NCBI GenBank assembly: GCA_025094145.1
Contig: JALLLS010000028.1
Coordinates: 124,001-188,000, forward strand
Direction of reading: 5' to 3'
DNA: 64,000 bases
Source: Spinellus fusiger
Lineage: Eukaryota > Mucoromycota > Mucoromycetes > Mucorales > Phycomycetaceae
Positions within the stretch are counted from its first letter, which is position 1, and every line of letters begins with the position of its first letter. Shown here in pieces: positions 1 to 11,192 of the stretch. The notes beneath the pieces are model-generated. The model did no database searches, was not told the DNA's origin, and saw only the letters and a program-made list of their open reading frames with translations. The position numbers and the translations under genes were made by a program.

Positions 1-2685
1 ACATGACGAAAAAAGAGTGTTTGTATAATTATACTTTACACCAACCTTTTCAACATTGACTATTGTTGTAGTCTGTATCTCTACATATATGGCTGGCCTA
101 TTTCAAAAGACATAAAAAGAAGAAAAGAACCAGATGCTCGTGGTTCCATCACACAATGTAGTATATGTGAGTTTTGTAGTCTATAACTCAGGGACAAATG
201 TAACAGAATAAAATGATTAAAATGTACTGCAACACAATTAATGAATTGACCCCAGAGTTTTCCGTTTTGATCTTTCCCGTAGCACTATATTTAACTTTCC
301 CACGCTAGTATACTACAGTCAAACTGTCAGTTGCTCTGTGGTTGGTTGGCTCCTAAATTAATTATTATACAAAATATATCTTGTATGGGTCAATTCAACG
401 TTGTTACCTGTTGGAACATGGCATATTCTTATGTCATCTTTTTCTATTAATCGATTGATGTCTTGTTCTAGGTTTTAATTTACAATAATTTTTAGGATGA
501 TATCTAACGAGTCGATTCAATAAAATGCTCGAGGTAGTGCACATGTATATGTTTTACCTATTTATTATTTCCATAGCTTCTATTTGCACTGCACAGTAAC
601 ATATTTGCTGAGCTTACTGGCTTAACCGATTTAAATTTCTCTACACATGTTATATAGAATCGTACAACAATTTGGACCGTGAATGTAATCCACTTTGAAG
701 CATAGGCCAATACAGATATAACAATTTTAACCAGAGCATTTTCTGTTTTTATCTTAGTAAAGTTATTCTAGCTTAAGTCAGTGAATATTTTGACCGTAAA
801 ATCATATCTAAAAAAATATATCAAACAACTTGTATTTAATTAATAATAATAAAAATACATATAGACTAGTTATAAAGAATCATACTTTCAATATAGGCAG
901 TACAAAAGTTACTATTGATTCTAATGATTCCAAACTGTCAAAAACAAACTTGGAAAGAATAAAATTATATTTCAATGAGTAACATTGAAAGAGAAAAAAA
1001 TACACTAGTAGTACTATTTCATTAGTTACTTTTTTTTGAAGAACACTTTGATCAAATAGATAATCTCACATCTCTTCTAAAAAAACACACATACAACTAT
1101 TATTACTTAAGACATGATAAATAAATGGAAGAAAAAAAATGTGTTTATAAGCTGAAGTACTAACACAATATCACACTCATTCTGCTAATGTTTCTACGAA
1201 GTCTCGATTATGCCATAATTACACACTAATTTAAACAAGAATCACTAGCGGCTAGTCTGTCCATTAGAAAAGATAGTGAGTATACTGAAGAAAAATGCCA
1301 ACATTGATATAGAGTACTAAGAATTTTCCGAAAAATAAACTCAAAGTTTTCATGCTTCTTCTTGTCTTTCTTTTATCAACAATCGATCACCCACTTTGTA
1401 GGGAAAGGGACTGTTATTATAGCTGTTATATTTGTTCCTTTAGAATTCTCCGAGTGTCTGTAAAAGAGTTTCTTTCTTCTTATTCTTTTCTAGGTTTAAA
1501 ATCATTATAGAAAATATTTATCTATCTTGGTGATCTGCACTCCCTTGCACAGTACATTAACCTTTCTCTTACTCTTATATTTGAAGTGTCTCGTATGTAT
1601 ACAGTTTTTAATTTCTTGAGATTTCGTAGAATGGTCATACTGCTTTGCGTGAGACTGCTGCAAATCTCTCTTACATATATCCTTTTTAACCATAAACTCA
1701 GACAGTCGCTTGTATATTGTCTATAAGTTGAGATATTATTTATCTATCATAAAACAAAATAATGTTATCCGAATCATCATCTCAATCTTCATTTTTTAGT
1801 ACCAGCCCTAAAAATATTTTATATAAGAAAATATATTTACTCAAGGTCTTAATGGCTTTGGGTTTATCCTTAGAAAGGCATTGTTACAATCTACGAATGA
1901 GAATGGGATATTTAAACAAGAAAAGAATAGTATCCAATAATAAAAATAAAATGATTGTTTTTTCTTCTTCTTCAGAGACAGTGGATATCCAAATAGATAA
2001 TATATAGAAAACATAAATGGTAAGCTTTCAAAAGTTCAAGCACGGTCAACGAGTATCAATGATAGTTCATACGTTTTCTTTTTTCCTTTTTCTTTTTTTT
2101 TTCAATTGGAAACATGGAAATAATCTCTTTCTATGAAGTAGATAAAATAACCATCGCCTATTTTAATTATCAAAAAGATAAATAGCATAAGTGAACTCTT
2201 CAAAAAGATATCATTATTTCTCATTCCCAATAGTCTTCTTTATCACTATACAACTTTTCAATTGGACCACAGAATTTTGGGCTCCTTAAATCTATATCTC
2301 AAAATATCAATAAATATGTTTTATGTCAAAACTCTTTAATATGTATACCTAAATATATACATATTTCTTAACTGAGGAATCAAGAAGAATTTAAAGTAAT
2401 AGAATTTCTTTGATAAGTCACTTTGGACTTCTTTTTGAACATTTTTCAATCATTTTATTATCAATAAAAACTTTAGATTCTATACATAAAGAATAGATAA
2501 AGCTAGAGTCGTATCAAAACATAATATTAAGATAAAGAGAATCGTTATGAAGATGAAAAGGCAAAGAATTTGTTTCTTGTTTAAATCCCTTTACATTTTT
2601 ATGTTCCGAATAAATTTTTATCCAAACCAGTCTATTTTTTTTATTTGCTTATTCTTCTATTATTGCTTATTACTTTTATTGCCTC
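1..2685. other. gene-free AT-rich stretch
   Basis: No coding region could be supported on either strand. The open frames are short, lysine/asparagine/isoleucine-rich and carry no recognisable domain. The last 60 bases before the HTH gene are pyrimidine-rich, as is common just upstream of fungal start codons. Confidence 0.6.
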
Positions 2686-4098
2686 ATGTCTACCTCACGC
2701 CCCAAAAGAATAACCAAAATCAACCCAAATGGTGTGATGAACAAAACAGCTATGGTTAAGAAAAGAGCCCCCAATGAAAAAAGAGTCACTGCCAAGAAAA
2801 CAAACACCACCAAGAAAACAGCTAATGAGCAAACAGCCACTACTAAGCAAATGGCTACCACGAGAAAAACAAACACCACACAACAGATTCATAGTAATAA
2901 AAAAGAGAATGCACCCCGTGGAAGAAAGAAGACCATCAATGAAAACAAACGCAACATCATTCTGAATGAGTATAATGTCAATGGCCTCACCCAAACGAAG
3001 ATTGCTGCCATGGTGGGCACTAGTCAGGTGACTGTTTCCAAGATCTTGAATGAGCAGACTCATAGTAGCGATGATGCCCGTAAGCCTCGTAAGAAAAGAA
3101 AGCTTGTCGATGAGGAAATGCGCAAAACAATTCTGCGTGAGCGAAATGTCAGTGGCCTTACCCAAAGGAAAATTGCTACCATGGTGGGCACTAGCCGAGC
3201 GACTGTTTCCAGAATATTGATTGACCATATTCTTAGTACTGGGAATACCCTTAAGCCTCGTAGAAAAATGAAGACGATTGATGAGAATGATCGCAAAATT
3301 ATTATGCGTGAGCGTCATGTGAATGGTCTCACCCATAAGAAGATTGCTGCTATAGTGGGCACTAGTATATCGACTGTTTACAAAATCTTGAATGAACAAA
3401 ATCTTAATAATGAGGATGCCCGTAAGCCTCGTAAGAAGAGAAAGACAGTCGATGAAGAAATGCGTAAAACTGTTTTTTATGAGCGCAATGTCAATGGTCT
3501 TAGCCAAAAGCAGATTGCAGCTATGATTGGTACTAGCTTGATAACTGTTTCCAAGATTCTGAATGAAAAGAATCCTAATGCTGGAAATAGCCGTATGCCT
3601 CGTACCATAAGAAAGCCTGTTGATGAGAATATGCGAAAAATCATTCTTCACGAACATAAGGTGAATGGCCTCAACCAGAAGCAGATTGCAGCCAAAGTTG
3701 GTACTAGCCCAACATCTGTTTCCAGAATCTTGATTGAACACATTCATAGTACTGGGAATGCTCATAAAACTCGTAGAAAGATGAAGTCTATCGATGAAGA
3801 TATGCGTAGCAGCATTCTGTATGAGCGTAAGGTCAATGGATTCAGCCAATGGAAGATTGCTGCTATAGTTGGCACTAGTCGGGCGACTGTTTCCAGGATC
3901 TTGAAGTCATTAAGGGAAGATGGGTCTCTCGGGCCCAAAAGAACTATGAAAGAAAGGCAAAATCACCGAAAAAAACAGGCTGAAGATAGCTTGCGAATAG
4001 AGTCTCAATTCATAGCAGACACTGAAGGAATTATATATGATCATGATCCATCCAGTCTACAAGCCCTTCTTCTTCTACATGCTGGTGGAGTTCATTAA
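2686..4098 (+). CDS. protein with six tandem helix-turn-helix domains
   Basis: A single uninterrupted frame of 470 residues. Residues 1-73 are a Lys/Thr-rich basic tail. Residues 74-415 are six units of exactly 57 residues. Each unit has a basic linker (RKPRKKRK-like), a first helix (..MRKTIL.ER), then a HTH core of the form GLTQ.KIAA.VGTS..TVSKIL. The tail (416-470) has no recognised domain. The core resembles the homeodomain-like HTH found at the N terminus of Tc1/mariner transposases and in resolvases, so DNA binding is very likely, but no catalytic domain is present. The start is the first ATG, preceded by a pyrimidine-rich leader. The repeats have diverged at third positions yet stay in frame with no stop, which suggests selection on the protein. 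A dead Tc1/mariner copy lies 0.9 kb downstream on the same strand. Function unknown; an origin from a transposase HTH is inference. Confidence 0.8.
   Translation: MSTSRPKRITKINPNGVMNKTAMVKKRAPNEKRVTAKKTNTTKKTANEQTATTKQMATTRKTNTTQQIHSNKKENAPRGRKKTINENKRNIILNEYNVNGLTQTKIAAMVGTSQVTVSKILNEQTHSSDDARKPRKKRKLVDEEMRKTILRERNVSGLTQRKIATMVGTSRATVSRILIDHILSTGNTLKPRRKMKTIDENDRKIIMRERHVNGLTHKKIAAIVGTSISTVYKILNEQNLNNEDARKPRKKRKTVDEEMRKTVFYERNVNGLSQKQIAAMIGTSLITVSKILNEKNPNAGNSRMPRTIRKPVDENMRKIILHEHKVNGLNQKQIAAKVGTSPTSVSRILIEHIHSTGNAHKTRRKMKSIDEDMRSSILYERKVNGFSQWKIAAIVGTSRATVSRILKSLREDGSLGPKRTMKERQNHRKKQAEDSLRIESQFIADTEGIIYDHDPSSLQALLLLHAGGVH
2905..3930 (+). repeat. six 171-bp in-frame coding repeats
   Basis: Six consecutive units of 171 bp (57 codons) make up the HTH array. 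The register can be checked on the recurring GCCCGTAAGCCTCGTAAGAA at 3076 and 3418, which are exactly two units apart. Units 2 and 4 share one linker type (RKPRKKRK), while units 3 and 6 share another (RRKMK.ID), hinting at duplication of a two-unit block. Confidence 0.85.
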
Positions 4099-4959
4099 GC
4101 TTTCCCCTTAAAAACAGTGTTTGATCCTGGTCTTATTGACGAGCATAAGAATTAAAGTCTCACTTGACTAATTATACTTTATTGTCCAAGCTAACGAGTT
4201 AAAGTAATAAACCAATACAAGCAAGGTCTTTGCATTTTAAAAGGCATGCCATGTCGATAAAGAAAACTATTGGATTTGAAAGTAAAAATATTTTTCCCTC
4301 TGATTCTAGCTCAAGAAAACCCATACTAGCAATAGCTTCATGGTTTATCTTATTGACAACACAGCAATGCCACTCGGGTTATTATTTATTATTATTATTT
4401 ATTATTTATTATTTAAAATCATTTGTGATATTCAGAACAAATTAAAAATGTAATAAGAGAGAGAGGGAAAAATCCATTGTCTATACTAACTTAGTACCTT
4501 TCTCTCCTAACTGATATTTTCCTTTATTATAGACTATGGAGAATGGGAAATAAACTTAACATAATTTATCTAGTTTTTATCTTTTCTCTCTCTCAGGAGA
4601 CTCACACTTTTCAATCAGGGAGATAAGAATAAAAGCATCGAAGAATCCACACTTTAGGTTTATCAATTGAAAATCATATAGTTTTCAATTACCAGATTTA
4701 TATAATTGACATTCTAATTGAGTCGGCTTTCATGAGATCATTAAAAGTAAAAATGTGTCAATACAAACCGGTATTAGTGAAAATTAAGGGAGAGAAAACA
4801 CAAAGTGACCAACAGAAAGAATTGGGATTTTTCAAATTCCAGACTATTTTTCATCTTTTCATAATACTTCTTTTTCCCTGATGTCTGACTCATCTATCAC
4901 TGAAAAAAAATAGTGTCATAACCCCCGAGATGTATGGAAAGGATACCAGTATTGAAAAT
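4099..4959. other. gene-free spacer
   Basis: Follows the HTH gene. It holds AT-rich sequence and a short TTATTATTA run near 4380-4410. No coding region could be supported. Confidence 0.5.
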
Positions 4960-5935
4960 CGTTTATCCATCCTTCACTAGGTGATAAACCTGAACTTCAC
5001 CCAATTCGAGGCATCTCAAATGTTGAACGTGCCTATTGCCACTGTATGGAACATCTTGAAGTATCTCAATGAGATGGACTTGGTGGTACCTTTTCCCAAG
5101 AGTATCCAAAAGAGAAATCTTGACAACATGGCTCTTCGGTAGCTGAGAATAACGGTGGTCAGTGATTCCTATCAGACCAAGGAAGCCATCATGGCAGAGA
5201 GGGCTATCAAGGTCTCAGAAAATACTTTAAAGAAGCAACTTGATGGAATATGATTCCATTTATTCAGCTCAATAATCAAACCTGTTCTCACCAAGAAGAA
5301 CATGGAGTTAAGACTCCAGTGGATCCATGAGCACGTTGACTGGACACATGAGCAGTGGCAGTAGGTCGTCTAGTTGTCCAGGTCCAAGGTCGAGCTTATA
5401 AGCTATAACAGAGGCACATAAGTCATCAGGCAGTGTGGTATGGCCTTTGATCTCAAGAATTTACTATAAAAAATGAAGTTTGGAGGTAGTGGAGTGTCAG
5501 TATGTATTGTTTCAGTAGAGAAGATGTTGTGAGACTGATCATAGTGGAGGGTGGAATATGCTCCGATAAATATAGCAATGTCTTGGGAGATCTCTTTCAT
5601 AAACCCTGGAGTCAGCTACTGCATATTGAAAGATAATGATAGACTCCCTACGAGTAAGACAGCTTGAGAATGGAAGGCAGTGAATGGCATAAGTATTGAC
5701 TTTTTACTGGCCTCTGCAATACTGATCTCAATCCAATGAGGTATCTGTGGGCCCACCTCAAGAAGATTATTGGGAAGGATAGGATGATATATTCTACTAA
5801 GGAAAGGTTGGAGGCTGATTTCATGATGGAATGAGGTAGAATATCAAAGGAAGTAATAGACCCCCTCATTACCAGCATGGGGCAGAGATGCCAGGCTATG
5901 ATAGATGCCAAGGATGGTCACAGTGACCATTAAGT
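4960..5935 (+). mobile_element. degenerate Tc1/mariner transposase
   Basis: Conceptual reading across stops and shifts gives the order of parts of a Tc1/mariner transposase. First comes an N-terminal HTH (FTQFEASQMLNVPIATVWNI, near 4997). A WQ..V..SRSKVEL segment near 5355 corresponds to the first catalytic Asp region. MKFGGSGVSV follows near 5474. The third-Asp region is ANTDLNPMRYLWAHLKKI near 5716. The family's closing motif MGQRCQAMIDAKDGH lies near 5877. In-frame stops fall in most segments, so the copy is dead. Terminal inverted repeats were not found by eye. Confidence 0.85.
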
Positions 5936-8213
5936 GGCCTTGTAATAAAACTTTGTTTTCCCTATTCAATGCGACATGTCTTTCAATGAGTGTAATATAA
6001 ATTAGTTCAGCTTTATCATTGTCCTTCAACAAAACTAGTGAGAGTAAATCAGACAGCAGTATATCTATTTTTAATCATGGAAAGTGTGTGTTACTTCTAA
6101 AATCAAAAACTACACCAACTAACAGCAGAGATAAGAACAAAAAAAAGATCCACAGAAGTACACTGCTTCTATCTATTTTATCTTAATGAATATTTCAAAG
6201 ATATAAAGTGGCTTTTTAAAATAAATCTTGTCATTCATCATTCTCAATCGTGTTATTATTATTGTTGTTGTTTCCATATCACTCTTTATGACTATAGCTT
6301 CATGAATTCTGTAGATAAATACTCCATGCCTTCAATAAATAAATAAAACAGCATGTCTTCTACCAATATTTTATTAGATAGTAAGCAAGTACCCAGTACT
6401 CAGTGTATTCTACTAAAGTATTTAATAAAATATTTATGAAAGACTTATTTTATTTTGTGGACGAGACTTTCCATAGTTACTTCGTGGAGAAATATTTGAA
6501 TATGAAGTATAAAGATGGATTATGAGAGTAATAAAAGATAAACCACTTGAGAAATAAAACATTCTTTTGCAACCCCTGTTCTAAGCACATTGCAATCAGA
6601 ATGCCATGTGGTTGAACACCCTGTATATCCAATGGATAGTTGAAGGTTTTTTCTGTAAAATATATAGAGTAATGGGCATGTGAAACTAATTGGGTCTTTA
6701 ACTACCATGGATTAACATTATGATCGCTGTATCCTGTCATTAATATTTCACAGATACAGTCTATCTAATAGTAGCAACAAGAGTTATTTGACACTATGTC
6801 TAAATAAGCAAGCAAATAGACTGTCTGTAATATAGTATTAAACTTACAAACATTTGTATATAACTGTATTATTAAAAGAAAAACAATCCATAGTATATGC
6901 TACTGATGAATAAGAATATTTATATGTTTATGTATATCCCATGTCAATTCAATTCAATTGAGAATTGTGAGACTCTATATTTATAATTAATGTTGATTAG
7001 TCTACATTTATAGGTATATTGCCAAAAAACATCATTACTCTTTTAGCATGTTTGTCAACAGTCAACGGCAATTTTAAATATATGCTATTGTAAGCATCCT
7101 ATTGAACAAATTGGATAAAAGATAAATGGATCCTCATCTAATGTTATACAATTCATACTTTAGAATCCTAATAGCTAATACGAACTATTCGCCATAGTCA
7201 GACTCTTCTTTTCTCTATCAATTCTCATTATTTATAATTAATAAGAATAAGCGCATACCATGGCTACACACTGGGCATGATGATTCTACAGATACACATG
7301 AATTGTTTTTAGTCTATTGAGTTATCTCATTATTGATCAAAACCTATTAAATTCAAAAGATAGGTGGCTATTAACTGAAATAAGATTTGTCTTTTACTTC
7401 AGTTATAATTGCACAGTTAGGCCCAAGTGAATATCTCTTTACCTACATCGTGACATGCTAGAGATGTACGATTAAAAAGAGAAGAAAACTATATAAGTAT
7501 ATTTTGATGAATAGTATAGATTTTCATACTATGTCTACTTATGAGTGTTTTCTACAATGAACAAGATGAAGTAATGTAACATGTAACCAAAGAGTGAGAT
7601 TTTCATTATTTTATTTCACTACTGGTAGACTCACTTTTTGTTCTTTTATTGTACATGATCGAGTTTAATAAAAACTATCAGTACAAGAGAGTAAAATTAA
7701 CGTATATATAAAACAACAACAACAACAACATGCTTCAATATTACTATTACTATTACTATTACTATTACTATTACTATTACTATTACTATTACTATGAGTA
7801 GCTATTACTAAAGTCTTTCTCTCCTTGCTTCTGAATGGAAAGTCCCGAAATGCTGAATACTATTGATGCTTTAAAATCCAACCAACCTCACTAACTTATT
7901 GTCTATCCTTTTGAAGTTTTTTTATTTTTATAAATAAAAAGAAGAAGACTATTTTATGAATAATAGCATCGGTATTTCCTTTGCTATACATCCCACACGA
8001 TCAAAAAACCGACTTTCCCATTTTATTCCGTAGATAGAATTATAATATTAGTATCCTTACAACTTAATATGACATGCATACATCTGAGTACAAAGTATCA
8101 AAATAATCATGCTAAAGACATATTAAGTCTCATTATTGTTTTCGAAAATACTTTCTTTCACCTCCTTCTTTGTCTTATTTGCCTTTTTCTCTCTCTCTCT
8201 TTTTCCAAACACA
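5936..8213. other. gene-free stretch with microsatellites
   Basis: AT-rich DNA with scattered short open frames lacking domains. It contains an (AAC)n run at 7711-7729 and a TTACTA array just after. It also holds the promoter side of the ERMP1-like gene, including a CT-rich tract at 8188-8205 just upstream of that start codon. Confidence 0.55.
7741..7793. repeat. (TTACTA)n hexamer microsatellite
   Basis: About nine perfect copies of the hexamer TTACTA run uninterrupted, preceded by a short (AAC)n tract. There are no unique spacers, so this is a simple repeat. Confidence 0.9.
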
Positions 8214-11057
8214 ATGGACTCTACAGAGCAAACACCACTGGTTGCTCTTAGTCATGGAAGAAAGGTGTCGACAGAAAGAAGAGTGTCAGCGTATCAAACC
8301 ATCAAAACATACATTGCTATTGGACTCTATCTGTTTCTATTTGCTCTTATTATCCAATATATTAGGAATGGAATGCCTGATCCTCTTAGTGATAAAGAAG
8401 CACTCGCAAAAAATGAATTTTCTGGTCTACATGCCTTTGATGAATACCTTACCATGTTCAAAGAACCTCATTCTATGAACACGCGTGAGTTGCAGAAAAT
8501 AAAGCATTTGATAAGTTCACATGTCTTGGAAATCCAAGAACAAGGGCGTCTCCATGGTGTTTCTGTTGATGTAGTTACGAATGATACTACCTATCTGAAT
8601 GAATACGCTCATCGCAGTACTCCAGGTAAAACCCTAACCCTCTTATTTATGGTCATGATGGTGATGTAGGGTAGTATTTGGGCGTTCTTTGATTTTCAAT
8701 CTTTAGGAACAATGATATTTATCAATTCAAAGAACATTATATTACGGATTAATGGCAAAAGTAAAGATGCCATCTTAGTCAATGCACATTATGGTAGGAC
8801 ATTTTATTATTAGCCATGGTCTTTTTCGTTTACTGGATAAGAATACTCAAAGAAGGGTACTAGACAGTGTGCCTACCAGTCCAGGTGTAACAGATGATGG
8901 CATAGGGGTTGCTGTTGGACTTGAACTTGCACGTTATTTTGTTAGAAAATCACCTCAACACAGTATGATATTCCTGTTCAATGCCTATGAAGAAGGTGGT
9001 TTGCTTGGCTCTTCTGCATTTGTAAAACATCCTTGGTTCAAAAATGTTCGATCATTCATCAATTTGGAGGGTGCTGGTGCTGGTGGAAGGGCCTTAATAT
9101 TCAGAAGTTCTGATATACAAGCCCTTCGTAGTTTCTCTGCTAGTAGCTCGGCCTTTCCTCATGCTTCTTCAGTTGGAAACGATTTGTTCAAGATGGGTAT
9201 TATCAAGAGGTAGAGTGTTTATCTGTTCTGATTTACTACTATGCCATACTAAGTATCTGTATCGGCTTCTCATTGTCTTCCAGTGATACCGACTACAGTA
9301 TATTTTCAGCGCAGGGTATTCCTGGAATTGATCTTGCATTCTATCAACGTCGTTCACATTACCATACAATACGAGATGATATTGCCCACACATCACCAAA
9401 ATCCGTCCAACACATGGGCCAAATGGTGCTTCATGGATTACGCAATATGGATAAAGACATGCATGGCAGTTCAGAACCAGTGCCTCTTGTGATGTTTGAC
9501 ATTCTAGGACGCATTCTGGTTGTACAGTCTTTCAAATCATATATGATAATTCATTGTATTACTCTGTTTGTCATTCCCACTCTTGTTTTAGCCACAGTCT
9601 TTTATCTCAAAGGCCCTGCTGCAGTTTATTATTTATCTCAAGCTGTTCTCCGTGGATTTCTGGTATCTTTGTTAGGGCTTGGAGGAACCTTCTTGGGTAT
9701 TGGCCCACTGTCTTTCCTTCTACAGACCATGAACCCGATGGTATTTATTCAGTGAAGACACGACTCTTATTCGCCTTTTTCTCATTTGTTTTTGTCCTAG
9801 GTGACCTACGGGAGTATCTATATTGTTTCTCTCGCTTTTTTTGTTACGCTGTGTTTTGGACTTGTCTTCTCCCAGACCCTTATATCGCACCTCTCCAAAT
9901 GCATTGACCTGTCTCAGTTTGATTTCCGCACTGCTCTTTTGGGCCTGCTTGGACTCTGGTGGATACTCGGTGTGTTTGCCACTCTGCTCGGACTTAAAAA
10001 GATTGCATTGATGTACTATGCCGTCTATCTTGTCATTAGTGCTTATATTTCTTTTGGTCTCTACCAGCTCATACCAAAATCAAGCAGATTACATCTCCCT
10101 ATTGTGTTTGTGACCCAAACATTTGTACCGTGTCTTATCTTGATTGAAATATGGTATGTAACTCTGGAATCATCACGGCATATTACGGTAGATGGTTCTC
10201 CGGAAGTATCAGGTAATGATAGGCTGTAGTTTATAGAGTATAGAGTACATACATTACTATAAACACAGCTAACTTATACAACTATAGTCTATATTACACT
10301 AGCCCTTCCTATTCTCTTGATTGTACTTCACCTATTGCCTTGGGTCCATAGAGCCAGTAACAAATCACAATCAGCCCTCTCTTTTGGATCCCTGGCGCTC
10401 CTTCTCTTGATTGTCTGCTGTATTCTTTCTCCATTTAACAGTGGCGACTCGCCCAACAAACTGGTCTATCATGAGTTTTATAATGCAACTGCCAATGTCA
10501 CTACAGTAGAAATTATTTCCGCCACAGGACTACAGCAGACACTCGAGAATGCCCTCCCACCCAAGGACACAGATATTAGATGCACAAACCACTTGACCTA
10601 CCAAACAAAGTGTCTTTATACTAGCCCAGACATTCCTCTGTATGGTCAACGTGGTAATAAGGAATACACTTGGTCTCTCAATACAACCTGTACTGAGACT
10701 GAGTGCCATACCCAAGGCAGTTATACGGCACAGAATAGTATATTATGCAGAGTCACTATTAACCAAGGCACAGCCCTCCCAATGACTCGGGTGTGGGTGA
10801 ACAACCGAGTCTTTGATGGCTCCAATGTGACGTCGCTTACGATACACAGCGGTGACTATGGCCAACCTGTGTCTTGGAAAGCAGAATATCCACCCAACAC
10901 TCCTTTTCCTGTCCGGTTGAGCTGCTTCTATGACGAATGGACACAAGGAGAGATGCCTGCATTTGTGTCTTTGCAGAATCATTTACCTGACAGTGCTGTT
11001 CTGCTCACTCGTGGCCATAGTATGCTTGAGGTAGACTATGCCACTCTCGATGGATAG
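8214..11057 (+). CDS. M28 metallopeptidase, ERMP1/Pff1 type
   Basis: A spliced gene of six exons (8214-8625, 8707-8793, 8864-9209, 9284-9740, 9801-10212, 10303-11057), 822 codons, giving a multi-spanning membrane zinc aminopeptidase-like protein of the ER or vacuole. Exon 1 has one membrane segment near residues 40-58. The M28 catalytic set is visible: HYDSVP joined across intron 2, VTDDGIG, the NAYEEGG acid pair and a RSHYHTIRDD histidine. Several hydrophobic segments follow in exons 4-6, then a lumenal C-terminal domain. Architecture and length match human ERMP1 and yeast Pff1. The ATG at 8214 (context AACACAATGG) was chosen because the upstream in-frame sequence has no ATG. No motif residue is missing, so it is probably active; its substrate is unknown. 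Confidence 0.9.
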
Positions 11058-11102
11058 GAAGAGACTCTATGTACACGTGATAGAAAGAGTGGATCCAAAG
11101 CC

Positions 11103-11128
11103 AATAAAATAAAATAAAATAAAATAAA
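11103..11128. repeat. (AAAAT)n microsatellite
   Basis: About five copies of a 5-bp unit between the stop of the ERMP1-like gene and the MEMO1 start, probably in the 3' untranslated or intergenic part. Confidence 0.8.
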
Positions 11129-11192
11129 AAAGTGGTTCATTTTTATACTTTTCTTGTTTTTCTTCTTCTATTCCTTAAAGAAACAATTACTC

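Noticed and set aside
2695..3849. 384-residue open frame antisense to the HTH array
   Set aside because: It mirrors the 171-bp repeats of the sense gene, has no domain, and exists because the sense codons avoid TTA/CTA/TCA in that register.
7741..7793. regular repeat that could suggest a CRISPR-like array
   Set aside because: A 6-bp simple repeat without spacers; CRISPR is not expected in a fungal chromosome.
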